DNA from: an uncultured Tolumonas sp.
GTDB lineage: Bacteria; Pseudomonadota; Gammaproteobacteria; Enterobacterales; Aeromonadaceae
Assembly: GCF_963556105.2 (NCBI RefSeq)
Contig: NZ_OY829945.1
Coordinates: 849,001 to 913,000, forward strand
Direction of reading: 5' to 3'
Length of the DNA: 64,000 nucleotides
In this document: in pieces, positions 11,005 through 20,691 of the stretch
How positions within the stretch are numbered: the first letter of the stretch is position 1
Layout: every line of letters begins with the position of its first letter
The notes under the pieces: generated by a model
Told to the model about the DNA's origin: nothing
The model's database searches: none
Seen by the model: only the letters and a program-made list of their open reading frames with translations
Translations under genes and position numbers: made by a program

Positions 11005-11781
11005 ATGCAGGATTTGCGAATAGTACTGGTTATAGTTGGAGCACTGGCGATTGCGGCGCTGGTCATCCATGGCTTATGGACAAATCAACGAAATAAACGG
11101 GCACAATTAAAAAATTCACCGCCAAAGCCAGTTCCAAGTAAACGCGGCCCTGAAAGTCGGGATGTGGATGGCTTTGATGCCGATGGTATTGGTCAGGTTC
11201 GGGTTGTCACTCCACGGAATAGTGCGCTTGGACGCGATGCTGAACCGGTTATCTCTTCTGTTCCGCAGTTTTCTGCCGGTGATGAAGATGAAGCTAAAGT
11301 ACCGCCAGTACAACCTGTACAAGAAGAAACTCGAATTGAACCGCAGGTTGAGCCGCGTAAAGGGATCTGGAAAGATGTCTACGTGATCAATATTGCGGCT
11401 CGAGACGGTTCATATATTTATGGCCGTGATTTAAAACACGCATTGCGTATTCTCGGTTTCCGTTTTGGTGAGATGGATATCTACCACCGTCATCTGGAAA
11501 TGGATGGTCAGGGTGAAGTGTTATTTAGTTTGATCAACATGATCAAACCAGGCACTTTTGATCCAAGTAAAATGGATCGACTGATGACGCCAGGGGTTTC
11601 GCTGTTTATGCAGTTACCGGCTACCGGTCGTGGTTTGGCACACTTTGATTTAATGCTGAAAGCGGCAGATAAATTAGCCAGTGAAGTTGACGGTCTGTTA
11701 TTTGATGCAGCACGTCAGCCATTGAGTGAGTATTATTTGACGCAATGTCGCGATGAGCTAAAAGCTTACGATCATCAGTAA
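11005..11781 (+). CDS. zipA: Cell division protein ZipA
   Basis: A 258-residue protein with an N-terminal membrane anchor ([18 protein letters not shown], about residues 4-21), a basic then proline- and glutamate-rich linker, and the C-terminal FtsZ-binding domain ([41 protein letters not shown]). It tethers FtsZ to the inner membrane at the septum. Shorter than E. coli ZipA (328) because of the linker. Followed by a terminator and then ligA. Confidence 0.95.
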   Translation: MQDLRIVLVIVGALAIAALVIHGLWTNQRNKRAQLKNSPPKPVPSKRGPESRDVDGFDADGIGQVRVVTPRNSALGRDAEPVISSVPQFSAGDEDEAKVPPVQPVQEETRIEPQVEPRKGIWKDVYVINIAARDGSYIYGRDLKHALRILGFRFGEMDIYHRHLEMDGQGEVLFSLINMIKPGTFDPSKMDRLMTPGVSLFMQLPATGRGLAHFDLMLKAADKLASEVDGLLFDAARQPLSEYYLTQCRDELKAYDHQ

Positions 11782-11804
11782 GTGCTACAATTGATTAATC
11801 TTAA

Positions 11805-11827
11805 GTGCGGCTTCGGCCGCATTTTTT
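11805..11827 (+). terminator. Terminator of zipA
   Basis: GTGCGGC, TTCG loop, GCCGCAT and a T run, between zipA and ligA. ligA expression therefore needs readthrough or a promoter in the short 11782-11850 gap. Confidence 0.8.
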
Positions 11828-11841
11828 GTCTGTGGATCTGA

Positions 11842-13083
<1,242 letters not shown>

Positions 13084-13091
13084 TAAGCATC

Positions 13092-15044
13092 ATGTCAGAT
13101 CTTTATTTTAACAAAAATTATTTAGTCATCATTGAGAAACTCGGTTTAGGTAGTGATGTAATGAATGTTGCAGAGGCTGCGTTCAGAGATCAGACGTTTG
13201 ATAATCTTTCTAATGAAGAGCTTGTAGCTAGTTTAATGATTGCTAATGCTTTGTATCGAGCTGGTCACCCAATTGTTTCCGATGAAAGATATGATTTCTT
13301 AATATCTTTGCTTGTGAGTAAAGACCCTAATAACGAATTTCTAGCAGCAGTTGAGCCTGAAGTAGTGTTTGAAAGTAAAACAGTACCTTTGCCTCAAAAA
13401 ATGTTGTCGACAGACAAAGCATATTCGTTTAACGAAATAAAAAAATGGGTTGATAGAATTCTTAAAGCAGCAGAAGAGCTTCAAATCAGTTTAGATGATG
13501 TAAATATTCGCGTTACACCAAAGCTGGACGGTTATGCAGCTTATGATGATGGGCAAATATTATATACCCGTGGAGATGGTCTGAAAGGACAAGATATAAC
13601 TCGTGCGTTTAATCGAGGGCTAAAGGTAGCTGCTGAGGGAGAACGAGGATTAGGTCCTGGTGAAATAGTCATCAATAAAAATTACTTTGATGAAGAATTA
13701 AGTCAGTATTTTGAGAACTCACGAAATATCCAAGCAGCTATTATCGCCGAAAAGAAAATCGATGAAAAAATACAAAAAGCAATCGATTTAGGACAGTGTG
13801 TATTTTATCCATTTTCATTGATTAATAATTGGATAGGACATTTTCAAAAGTTTTTAAGTAACTTTGATTCAATTATAGAGAGCATCTGGAATTCCATTGA
13901 ATATGATGTCGATGGTGTTGTTATTGAAACGACAAATGACAAAATCAAAGAACATATGGGAGCAACTAGAAAATTTCATCGTTGGCAAATTGCATTCAAA
14001 GTAAATGAAGAAGCTGCTGAAGTGGAAGTCTTGAGAGTTATTCCTCAAACATCCAGAACAGGACGTGTATCACCAGTCGCAGAATTAGTTCCAACAAAAC
14101 TTAGTGGTGCAACAATTAGCCGCGCTACTGTTCATCATTATAATATGGTTAAAAACAATGGCATTGGGACTGGAGCCGTTGTTAAATTAGTTCGCAGTGG
14201 TTTAGTTATACCTAAGATTGAGGCCGTCATTAAGCGAGTAGAACCTCAATTACCAGAAACATGTCCAAGTTGTAATACTCTTTTGCATTGGAGTGGTGAG
14301 CATTTAATTTGTGATAATAAAAATTGCCCTGCTAGAAAAGAAAACACCTTGATCCATTTTTTTAAAACATTAGGCAATATTGATGGTTTTGGTCCAAAAG
14401 TAATTGAAAAGTTGCACCTATATGGGATTGACCAAATTCATCAGCTTTATGAGTTAACTGAAGAACAGCTTATGAGCTTTGGTTTTGGTGAAAAAACATC
14501 ACAGAATTTAGTGGAGCAATTAAGAGCAAGTAGAGAAATTGAAATTGAAGATTGGAGGTTTCTCGCTGCATTTGGAGTGAATCGTTTAGGTGGTGGTAAT
14601 TGTGAAAAACTACTTCAACATCACTCACTTATTGATTTATTTGACTTAACTGTTGAAAACATTGTTTCGATCGATGGGTTTGCTGAACTAAGTGCAGTGG
14701 CTATTGTCGACGGCTTGGAAAATATAAAAGCTGAATTTTTAAAAGTTCATAATTTTGGTTTTAATTTATCTAGGACATCGGCAAACATTGGCGCTGAAAA
14801 AATTGATTCTCCGATCACTGGAAAGATAATTGTATTCACAGGGAAGATGTTGCAAGGTTCTCGTGATGACATGGAAAAACAGGCAAAAGCATTAGGCGCT
14901 AAACCTGCAAAATCAGTTACTGGTAAAACTGATTATCTTGTAGCTGGTGAAAATGTTGGGGAAAGTAAGATTAAGGCGGCTACGGACAAAGGAATTGCTG
15001 TATTAACGGAGCAAGAATATTTAAATATGTTGTCATCTAGCTAG
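13092..15044 (+). CDS. Replacement NAD+-dependent DNA ligase carried by the island
   Basis: A 650-residue, full-length but divergent LigA. Domains in order: Ia NMN-binding (RAGHPIVSDERYDFL, about 57-71); adenylation with nucleotidyl lysine in TPKLDGYAAYDDG (about 142) and motif YDVDGVVIET; OB fold (TSRTGRVSPVAELVP, VRSGLVIPKIEAV); four-cysteine zinc finger (CPSCN...CDNKNCPARK, about 395-415); HhH; C-terminal BRCT (GKIIVFTGKM...TDYLVAGENVG). It should seal nicks in replication and repair. The ATG lies 5 nt after the stop of the disrupted host ligA, with only 89 bp of island DNA before it, so it is probably expressed from the host ligA promoter by coupled translation. Its codon and base use are AT-rich, unlike host ligA. 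Confidence 0.93.
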   Translation: MSDLYFNKNYLVIIEKLGLGSDVMNVAEAAFRDQTFDNLSNEELVASLMIANALYRAGHPIVSDERYDFLISLLVSKDPNNEFLAAVEPEVVFESKTVPLPQKMLSTDKAYSFNEIKKWVDRILKAAEELQISLDDVNIRVTPKLDGYAAYDDGQILYTRGDGLKGQDITRAFNRGLKVAAEGERGLGPGEIVINKNYFDEELSQYFENSRNIQAAIIAEKKIDEKIQKAIDLGQCVFYPFSLINNWIGHFQKFLSNFDSIIESIWNSIEYDVDGVVIETTNDKIKEHMGATRKFHRWQIAFKVNEEAAEVEVLRVIPQTSRTGRVSPVAELVPTKLSGATISRATVHHYNMVKNNGIGTGAVVKLVRSGLVIPKIEAVIKRVEPQLPETCPSCNTLLHWSGEHLICDNKNCPARKENTLIHFFKTLGNIDGFGPKVIEKLHLYGIDQIHQLYELTEEQLMSFGFGEKTSQNLVEQLRASREIEIEDWRFLAAFGVNRLGGGNCEKLLQHHSLIDLFDLTVENIVSIDGFAELSAVAIVDGLENIKAEFLKVHNFGFNLSRTSANIGAEKIDSPITGKIIVFTGKMLQGSRDDMEKQAKALGAKPAKSVTGKTDYLVAGENVGESKIKAATDKGIAVLTEQEYLNMLSSS

Positions 15045-15345
15045 GTTTTGGATTGCAAAATCAAGTTGATCGTTTATTCAATAAATGATGTTGATTGGCT
15101 CTGACTGGATTTGATGTTTCAGTTTAAAAAAGAAGAGAGTTATCTGTTTTGGTGTGAGGGTTTATAACTTTAACTAAAACAACATTATAGGTAACTCTCA
15201 TTAATTGTTTTACTATTGATAGCTATAGAAATAGTATGTGGAATCTATTGTTGATAGTTATATAAAAATTAGTTTAATTTAAATATGGCGATGATATTTT
15301 TTGCATGCTACATTTAATTGTATTTAATTTTATAGGTAACTTTCC
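15045..15345. other. AT-rich gap upstream of the H-NS gene, with a repeated leader motif
   Basis: About 300 bp without a gene. TATAGGTAACTCTC at 15186-15199 recurs as TATAGGTAACTTTC at 15331-15344, where it forms the ribosome-site region of the H-NS gene. This may be a duplicated leader, or a remnant of a second copy. High AT content suits H-NS autoregulation (inference). Confidence 0.5.
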
Positions 15346-15744
15346 ATGTCCGATTTCCTGAGAACATTTCTAAACGCCCGTAGCCTGAAAGCAACTACTC
15401 GTGAATTAACTTTAGAACAATTAAATGAAGGTTATGACAAGCTAACCGCGATTGTAGAAGAGCGCCGGGTTCAAGAAGAGGCTTCTCGTAAAGGCCAAGA
15501 AGAACGTCTGCGTAAGATTGAAGAATACAAAGCATTATTACGATCAGAGGGCATCGACCTTGCAGATTTAGTTGGTGCAAGTCAACCAACTGAAAAGACA
15601 AGCAAGCGCGAACCACGTCCAGCAAAATACCAATACACTGATGCAGAAGGTAATGTTCAAACCTGGACTGGCCAGGGCCGCCAACCAGTACCTATCCGCG
15701 AAGCAATCGCACAAGGCAAAACATTGAACGATTTCTTGATCTAA
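15346..15744 (+). CDS. H-NS family nucleoid-associated protein
   Basis: A 132-residue H-NS homologue (E. coli H-NS is 137). The N-terminal oligomerisation region is helical and charged (LEQLNEGYDKLTAIVEERR), then a linker, then the DNA-binding domain with PAKYQYTDAEGNVQTWTGQGRQP carrying the QGR AT-hook-like loop, and the family ending LNDFLI. It probably binds the AT-rich island and silences cargo or limits the fitness cost of the element, as known for plasmid and island H-NS proteins. It is the second gene of the island, after the ligase. Confidence 0.93.
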   Translation: MSDFLRTFLNARSLKATTRELTLEQLNEGYDKLTAIVEERRVQEEASRKGQEERLRKIEEYKALLRSEGIDLADLVGASQPTEKTSKREPRPAKYQYTDAEGNVQTWTGQGRQPVPIREAIAQGKTLNDFLI

Positions 15745-15756
15745 CTTATCCAAATT

Positions 15757-15790
15757 ACTGCGTGTATTTAAATAGTACATGCAGTTTTTT
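15757..15790 (+). terminator. Terminator of the island H-NS gene
   Basis: ACTGCGTGTA and TACATGCAGT pair (one G-T) around a short AT loop, followed by a T run. Confidence 0.75.
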
Positions 15791-15874
15791 GCATGCAAAT
15801 AAGCTACCATCTTAGCTTTATAGACGGTGATGTTTGCAATTTTTTATTATTAATAAGTGAATAGTATAAAGTTC

Positions 15875-16069
15875 TTAAGCGGCTAAAATTAAATACACAT
15901 CTTTTAGTTTTTGTGAATATTTATCATCATCTAAACTTTTAATTAACTCATCTAATGCGGCAAGTAAATCGTTTTTAATTACACCATCATTTCTTAGTTC
16001 ATGGCAAACAGATAAAAACACATCTACGTCAGCTCGTTTATTAACCGCATTTTCGAGTTCATAGAACAT
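15875..16069 (-). CDS. Small acidic hypothetical protein
   Basis: A 64-residue, mostly helical protein (MFYELENAVNKRADVDVFL...) with no motif I recognise. Its ATG is 6 nt after the stop of the 54-residue ORF upstream, suggesting a two-gene operon. The ribosome site is weak. Amino-acid composition looks like a real protein rather than a random frame. Confidence 0.55.
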   Translation of the reverse strand: MFYELENAVNKRADVDVFLSVCHELRNDGVIKNDLLAALDELIKSLDDDKYSQKLKDVYLILAA

Positions 16070-16075
16070 ATAAGT

Positions 16076-16240
16076 TTACCAAAAGCAAATCGACGCAAGG
16101 ATAGTACCAAACAAAGCCAGTGTTGCAAGGGGCGCTCCTCTTCGATGTTTAATCAAGCTTTTGGTTAAAGAAGGAGTTTGGCATATGGGATCATTCGCGA
16201 AGCGGTTTTGTTCTACCCTGGTAAGCCGGAATAAACCCAT
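16076..16240 (-). CDS. 54-residue hypothetical protein with C-terminal membrane segment
   Basis: The ATG at 16240 is preceded by a strong ribosome site (AAGGAGAAAAT). The product MGLFRLTRVEQNRF... is polar and basic for about 35 residues, then has a hydrophobic stretch (APLATLALFGTILASICFW) to the end, so it may be a tail-anchored inner-membrane peptide. It is followed after 6 nt by the 64-residue ORF. Function unknown. Confidence 0.5.
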   Translation of the reverse strand: MGLFRLTRVEQNRFANDPICQTPSLTKSLIKHRRGAPLATLALFGTILASICFW

Positions 16241-16316
16241 ATTTTCTCCTTATGCGGTTAATACATGGAGTTAGTCCAGCGATCATTCCATGTGGCAGCG
16301 CTAACCAGTGAAATTT

Positions 16317-17723
16317 TTAACTCATTGAGAACAAGTTGATTATCTTTTCCCGATAATCGCCATTAACCATCAAGTGGTTCATTGATACGGTATCATGAAC
16401 TGTTGGGCTGTTGTTATTGAGTAATACCAACGTATCGACGGACTGTGTAGTTAGAATATCTTCACCAGAATCATGCGTGTTTCGACCAGATTCTTGAAGT
16501 AAATTTTCATTATTTTCAATGTGATCATCAACAAATGATGGCTCAGGAACATCTCTCAATACAATATTGTATTCAGGAATATCGGTGTTTATACGTTGAG
16601 CATATTCACGAAGCGTAAAATCATTTAGTACGTACAGCCAAGCAGTTTGTGGCTCATGTTGAGTAACCCGAATGATCCGGCCGAGGACTTGTCGGAAGTA
16701 TAACTCTGTTTTTACATCGCTGAGATAGCAGCACACTTTCAGTCTTTTTATATCCGTACCTTCGCTGATCATACCGACACTGACAATCCACTCTTCTGAT
16801 CCATTCCGGAATTGTTCAATTAATTCCGACGTGTTGGCTAGTGTATAGTTAACTATTATTGCGGTTGTGCCGAATTCATCAATGAGGATTTTTTGTAATT
16901 CAACCGCATGTTCAACGGAAGAGGCAACTACTAGTCCTGCTGTTTCTGGTGAGTCTTTTCGTAGTTCAGATAGTTTGTTGTGAGCTGTTTTAAGCGCATA
17001 GCGCATGACCTGGTCATTGTTAATCAGATCTGAATATTTAAGATCCGTATTGTTGATCAGGTCTTCAAAACTTGAATAGACCTTATGGGTTTCATTATAT
17101 TTGGTGACACCTATAGCATCATTATCAATCAAGACGATTTGAGGTATACAGCAAACATGATCTTTAATGGCCTGTTGAAGGCCATAAGTGTAATTACAGA
17201 TAATTTGATTATCTGCACTGGTGTACTTGGATAATACAATTGGTAAGTTGTCAGAACGCCAAGGTGTCCCGCTTAACGCTAATGTATAAGCTGCTTTGTT
17301 CAAGATCCGCAGTAATATTTCCTCTCCCCATGCATTCGCGTTTTCGAGTTCGTCACCAGCACAATGATGGATCTCATCCAATACCACCAAAACGCGATGA
17401 TTTTCTAGTAGAGTCCAAAAATCATCGGCTAGAAAGCGCAATTTATGGAAGGTAAATGATTCACCAACCGCACCTAAGCTGCCATTAAATTTAGCTTTCA
17501 TTCGGGCTGAAAATGTTTTTCTAATACTGCTGGCTATCTCTTTTGAAGGTGAAAAACATAGCACAAAGTCTACTTGCTGTGCTTGATACATCGATCGTGC
17601 AATTTCCGCTGCTACTATCGTTTTACCTGCACCCGGCGTAGCCAAACACAAAAAATGTGATGAAAGCTGATAGTGTTGTAATGCTTGTTGCGCACATTCG
17701 AATTGCCAGTGACGTAATTTCAT
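16317..17723 (-). CDS. SF2 DEAD/DEAH-type helicase (ResIII-like)
   Basis: A 468-residue superfamily 2 ATPase. Walker A is LATPGAGKTIVAAEI (about residues 27-41), motif II is VVLDEIHH, motif III is LSGTPWR, and the second RecA lobe has GLVVASSVEHA and motif VI QVLGRIIRV. The last 90 or so residues are acidic and poorly conserved. It resembles helicase subunits of type III restriction enzymes and RadD-like repair helicases, but no nuclease or methylase is fused or adjacent. Its ATG overlaps the stop of the 175-residue gene (TAATG), so the two are translated together. Role in defence or in element maintenance is inference. Confidence 0.85.
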   Translation of the reverse strand: MKLRHWQFECAQQALQHYQLSSHFLCLATPGAGKTIVAAEIARSMYQAQQVDFVLCFSPSKEIASSIRKTFSARMKAKFNGSLGAVGESFTFHKLRFLADDFWTLLENHRVLVVLDEIHHCAGDELENANAWGEEILLRILNKAAYTLALSGTPWRSDNLPIVLSKYTSADNQIICNYTYGLQQAIKDHVCCIPQIVLIDNDAIGVTKYNETHKVYSSFEDLINNTDLKYSDLINNDQVMRYALKTAHNKLSELRKDSPETAGLVVASSVEHAVELQKILIDEFGTTAIIVNYTLANTSELIEQFRNGSEEWIVSVGMISEGTDIKRLKVCCYLSDVKTELYFRQVLGRIIRVTQHEPQTAWLYVLNDFTLREYAQRINTDIPEYNIVLRDVPEPSFVDDHIENNENLLQESGRNTHDSGEDILTTQSVDTLVLLNNNSPTVHDTVSMNHLMVNGDYREKIINLFSMS

Positions 17724-18250
17724 TATTTTCTTATCAATCCCAAAAAAATGTTATCAATTGCTTCAACCTTTCCAGATAGTTGCGCTAATTCATTCCGCAT
17801 CAAGGTATAACGTGTTTGTTCCTGCCAGTAATACTGGGGGTCTCTGCCGACAAAGCTCCTGTAGATTTCGATTTCACCCATTTTGATGTTGATATCGCAT
17901 AGATAAATAAGGCGTTTTTGGGCTAATTCAAACAAGTCATCCAAGGGATAATCTGGTGTCAAATAAACATGGTCAATCAGGTCATGAGTAAGAAAAGAGA
18001 CGCATTTGAATTTTGTAGTTTTCGTATAAATCGGTTGAAAATGAGCAAATGTATAAGATTGGTTCAGTAAGCCAGCTTCAACGAGTTGATTCAGACAGCT
18101 TTTCACATGACGAGCGTACATGCGTATCGTCAATGGCCGTAATGCATCCACGCTATTCTGTAGTTTTCTAGCTAGTTGCATATCAGTAAAGTTGTCGAAA
18201 GTTATGTCTGTGATAATGCCAAATAGTGGTCTGGGAATAGAAATCTGCAT
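17723..18250 (-). CDS. 175-residue hypothetical protein paired with the helicase
   Basis: Unrecognised. The first 80 residues (FTDMQLARKLQNSVDALRP, RHVKSCLNQLVEAGLL) look like a winged-helix DNA-binding region by helix pattern; the rest is mixed. Preceded by GAGGTAAT as ribosome site. First gene of the operon with the helicase, divergent from the XRE regulator, with a perfect palindrome in between. It may be a specificity or regulatory partner for the helicase (inference). Confidence 0.65.
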   Translation of the reverse strand: MQISIPRPLFGIITDITFDNFTDMQLARKLQNSVDALRPLTIRMYARHVKSCLNQLVEAGLLNQSYTFAHFQPIYTKTTKFKCVSFLTHDLIDHVYLTPDYPLDDLFELAQKRLIYLCDINIKMGEIEIYRSFVGRDPQYYWQEQTRYTLMRNELAQLSGKVEAIDNIFLGLIRK

Positions 18251-18283
18251 ATTACCTCGCCAAAATTCTTAAAATAAACCCAT

Positions 18284-18305
18284 TCGTGGTCTGATCAGAC
18301 CACGA
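18284..18305. promoter_or_regulatory. 22-bp perfect palindrome, probable operator
   Basis: TCGTGGTCTGA is followed directly by its exact reverse complement. It is centred between divergent genes, 34 nt from the 175-residue gene and 50 nt from the XRE gene. Perfect dyads of this size next to a small HTH gene are typical autoregulatory operators. Confidence 0.75.
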
Positions 18306-18354
18306 GAAGTGTACCGCATTTGAGGTAACTTCGTCTCTATACTGAGAGGCGAAA

Positions 18355-18591
18355 ATGACGAAAGAAGAAGAAGAAGCGATCAAGAAGCTATTTGGCGAAG
18401 CCCTGAGGTCTAAACGAAACTCGCAAAAATTGTCTCTTGCGAAGTTAGCGCTAATAGCGGAAACGGATGCGAGTTATATTGCAAAAGTAGAGCGAGGAGA
18501 GATGAATATCAGCCTGACGTCATATGTTAATTTGGCAAAGAGTCTTGGATGCTCAATGCCAGATTTTTTTGATAATGAAAAAAATAACTAA
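18355..18591 (+). CDS. XRE-family transcriptional regulator
   Basis: A 78-residue single-domain HTH protein: LRSKRNSQKLSLAKLALIAETDASYIAKVERGEMNISL is the classic XRE helix-turn-helix, with YIAKVERG as the recognition region. Size and position, divergent from an effector operon with a palindrome between, resemble the controller (C) proteins of restriction-modification systems, but no methylase is present. It probably represses or times the helicase operon and itself. Confidence 0.85.
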   Translation: MTKEEEEAIKKLFGEALRSKRNSQKLSLAKLALIAETDASYIAKVERGEMNISLTSYVNLAKSLGCSMPDFFDNEKNN

Positions 18592-19008
18592 TTGTTTTAA
18601 TTGGTTTTTTAGCTCTGTTGTACTAAATAGACTTAATTAGAAATAAATTAAATGAAATGAAAGTCCTTGTATTGGCGTGCCAGCGGGCGCTGACACTTTT
18701 AGTGTAACTGTGATTTCACATACACAGTTATCAGTTTTAGCTGTGGTAGTACAAGAGCTAGTCAGTCAGGGCACGTATTTAACGTTTGTATCAAAAATTA
18801 CATACAAAATTCAAACTGATTATTACAGTCAGTTCACGCCATCCTATCAGTACAGCGGTACTGTTGTTCTGGTGAAGTCTTTTTTGATCACTCCAATCAG
18901 TGCGGTGTAGTTCTTTATCAAAAACGTCAAAGTAGTAAGAGAAATTTACTTGTTGGTTAGCGAATAATAAATGATAATACTGTGTAAATATACAGGTCAC
19001 GCTAAAAA
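18592..19008. other. Intergenic region with several short hairpins
   Basis: A terminator-like hairpin at 18677-18700 (CAGCG/CGCTG, then TTTT), an inverted repeat AACTGTG/CACAGTT (18706-18729) and CAGTAC/GTACTG (18848-18863). A short plus frame (18677-18910) and a long minus frame cross this area, but neither looks like a real gene; the region may be a decayed remnant. Confidence 0.4.
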
Positions 19009-19632
19009 ATGACAGAGTTACAAATAAAAATATTGTTAGTAAAGTACTTTCTAAAGAAGTATGAAGATTTTGTCGTTGGGTCTGAGTTTTCTTTCCAATT
19101 TGGAGAAAGACGGGCTGATTTAGCTTTATTGAATTTTGGCTATTTAACTGCGTTTGAAATAAAGGGGGCTCGTGACACTGTATCGCGATTAGGTTATCAA
19201 ATTGAAAGCTATAAAAAATTCTTTGATTTTTGTTTTGTCGTATGTGAACAAAATAACTTAGCAGATGTGAGAGATGCAATACCGAAAGAAGTCGGTATTT
19301 TGCTAGCTGATTGCAATGGTATTAAGCATATTCGCCAATCTAAATGTTTCAAAAGGCATGATAAACTGATATTAACTAGTGTCTTGAGTGTTCAAAAGTT
19401 AAATGTTTTAGCAAAAGGTACATACCTGAGATCTAAACATGACCTATGTAAATTTATTTCAAAAAACAATTCCTTAGAGTTTTTACGAAAACTGTCTAGA
19501 GATGACTTCATAGAGAAATACGGAATGGTTTCAAGACTAATGAAACAAGAAACCACTCTTAGTTTGACTTCAGACGATATATACACTATTACAAAAAAAG
19601 CTCCTTCGCCATTAAAAAAGCGAATCACTTAA
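19009..19632 (+). CDS. sce7726-family protein, PD-(D/E)XK nuclease-like
   Basis: A 207-residue protein. FGERRADLALLNFGYLTAFEIKGARDT (about residues 31-57) fits the D...ExK core of restriction-endonuclease-like folds and is what I recall of the sce7726 family. The C-terminal half is basic. It ends convergently with the Beta-family gene, overlapping it by 21 nt. In many genomes this family lies next to Beta/sce7725-type proteins, which is also the case here, so the pair is probably functionally linked. Nuclease activity is inferred. Confidence 0.7.
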   Translation: MTELQIKILLVKYFLKKYEDFVVGSEFSFQFGERRADLALLNFGYLTAFEIKGARDTVSRLGYQIESYKKFFDFCFVVCEQNNLADVRDAIPKEVGILLADCNGIKHIRQSKCFKRHDKLILTSVLSVQKLNVLAKGTYLRSKHDLCKFISKNNSLEFLRKLSRDDFIEKYGMVSRLMKQETTLSLTSDDIYTITKKAPSPLKKRIT

Positions 19633-20691
19633 TTCTCTTAACCTTAATAAAATTCGACTTTTTATATAGTAGTTCATACGAATAGATATCCAGAATGCGG
19701 GGCTTATCCCCGAAGGGTTATTAGCTGCGGCAGCTAGAATTTCCTCATCAGCCCATACACCAAGAGGTATATAAGAGTCTGTATCAGAAATAGTATGTTC
19801 AGCTGCTCGAACATAACCACCATTGTTTCTGCGGTATCTTTTGTATGCAAATGACTTTCCATCAAGTGATGCTATATCAATTCTAGGAACGAAAGTACCT
19901 CCTTTCATTTCTATCTGTTCAGTATTGATCGAAGCGTAGTCACCATATTTAATAGGAAATTCAGAGATAATTCCTTGGTATATATCTTCCTCAAAAATTT
20001 TAAAACTACCGGCAATATCTTCACCACCTACTTGGGCAACACTTGATGGAAAACTAGAGCAAAGCATTACTACATCTTCAATTTTGCTCCCAAAGCTTTC
20101 AGTGCCCGAGCACGCATCAAGAAAAGTAGCGACTACATCACTAATTGGTTCGGCTCTTACAGATTCAGCATCAAGAAGTACATAAAGTTTACAGTCTTTG
20201 TTTAAATTACTTATTATTGGATTCAAATAGCGCTTAATATCTTCGCCAATTAAGTCATATGGGAGCCTAACAGCGAGAGATTTAGTTCTAGATGATGCAT
20301 TTCTGACAAAATGCTCTACATCAGAGAACTCACCGTTATCATCCTCGTATAAGTGAACCATCGGAATAATGTTCAGTTCACTATGAAGATCAAAGATAAA
20401 GTACTGCCACTCTTTAAAGCCATCATATTCTGACAAAAGTTGTTCTATTTGCGGATTACTATATTTTTCATCAGTACTCAAATCTAATATAAATGGTCTG
20501 CCTTTTTGAATATCGGCAATTTGTTTCATTCTACGATATATATCACCATCAGGCGCCTTTGTAGTTTTTCTTGATTTTGTTAACTCATAAATTGGCAATA
20601 TTTTCGCGAAATCATCATCATCAATGTGCTCGAAACAGCGAAGCTCACTATCTCTAGTTTTAATTATTGGAAAATATACGAATTCGCTCAT
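19612..20691 (-). CDS. Beta-family protein (Pfam Beta_protein / sce7725-like)
   Basis: A 359-residue protein matching the layout of the Beta protein family as I recall it: an N-terminal FVYFPIIKTRDSELRC segment, a central barrel-like part (LAVRLPYDLIGEDI, LYVLLDAESV), VMLCSSFPSSV, and a C-terminal YGDYASINTE and AFWISIRMNYYIKSRI. Function is unknown; members occur with phages and in defence-like clusters. Its ATG overlaps the ImmA/IrrE stop by 4 nt, so it is the last gene of a three-gene operon. Confidence 0.7.
   Translation of the reverse strand: MSEFVYFPIIKTRDSELRCFEHIDDDDFAKILPIYELTKSRKTTKAPDGDIYRRMKQIADIQKGRPFILDLSTDEKYSNPQIEQLLSEYDGFKEWQYFIFDLHSELNIIPMVHLYEDDNGEFSDVEHFVRNASSRTKSLAVRLPYDLIGEDIKRYLNPIISNLNKDCKLYVLLDAESVRAEPISDVVATFLDACSGTESFGSKIEDVVMLCSSFPSSVAQVGGEDIAGSFKIFEEDIYQGIISEFPIKYGDYASINTEQIEMKGGTFVPRIDIASLDGKSFAYKRYRRNNGGYVRAAEHTISDTDSYIPLGVWADEEILAAAANNPSGISPAFWISIRMNYYIKSRILLRLRELSDSLF

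Noticed and set aside
18677-18910. 77-codon plus frame
   Set aside because: Begins inside a hairpin, composition is random-like and no ribosome site precedes it.
18791-19279. 162-codon minus-strand frame overlapping the sce7726-type gene
   Set aside because: Half is antisense to a recognisable family and no ribosome site is seen. Part of it (18791-18960) looks somewhat protein-like, so a remnant cannot be excluded.
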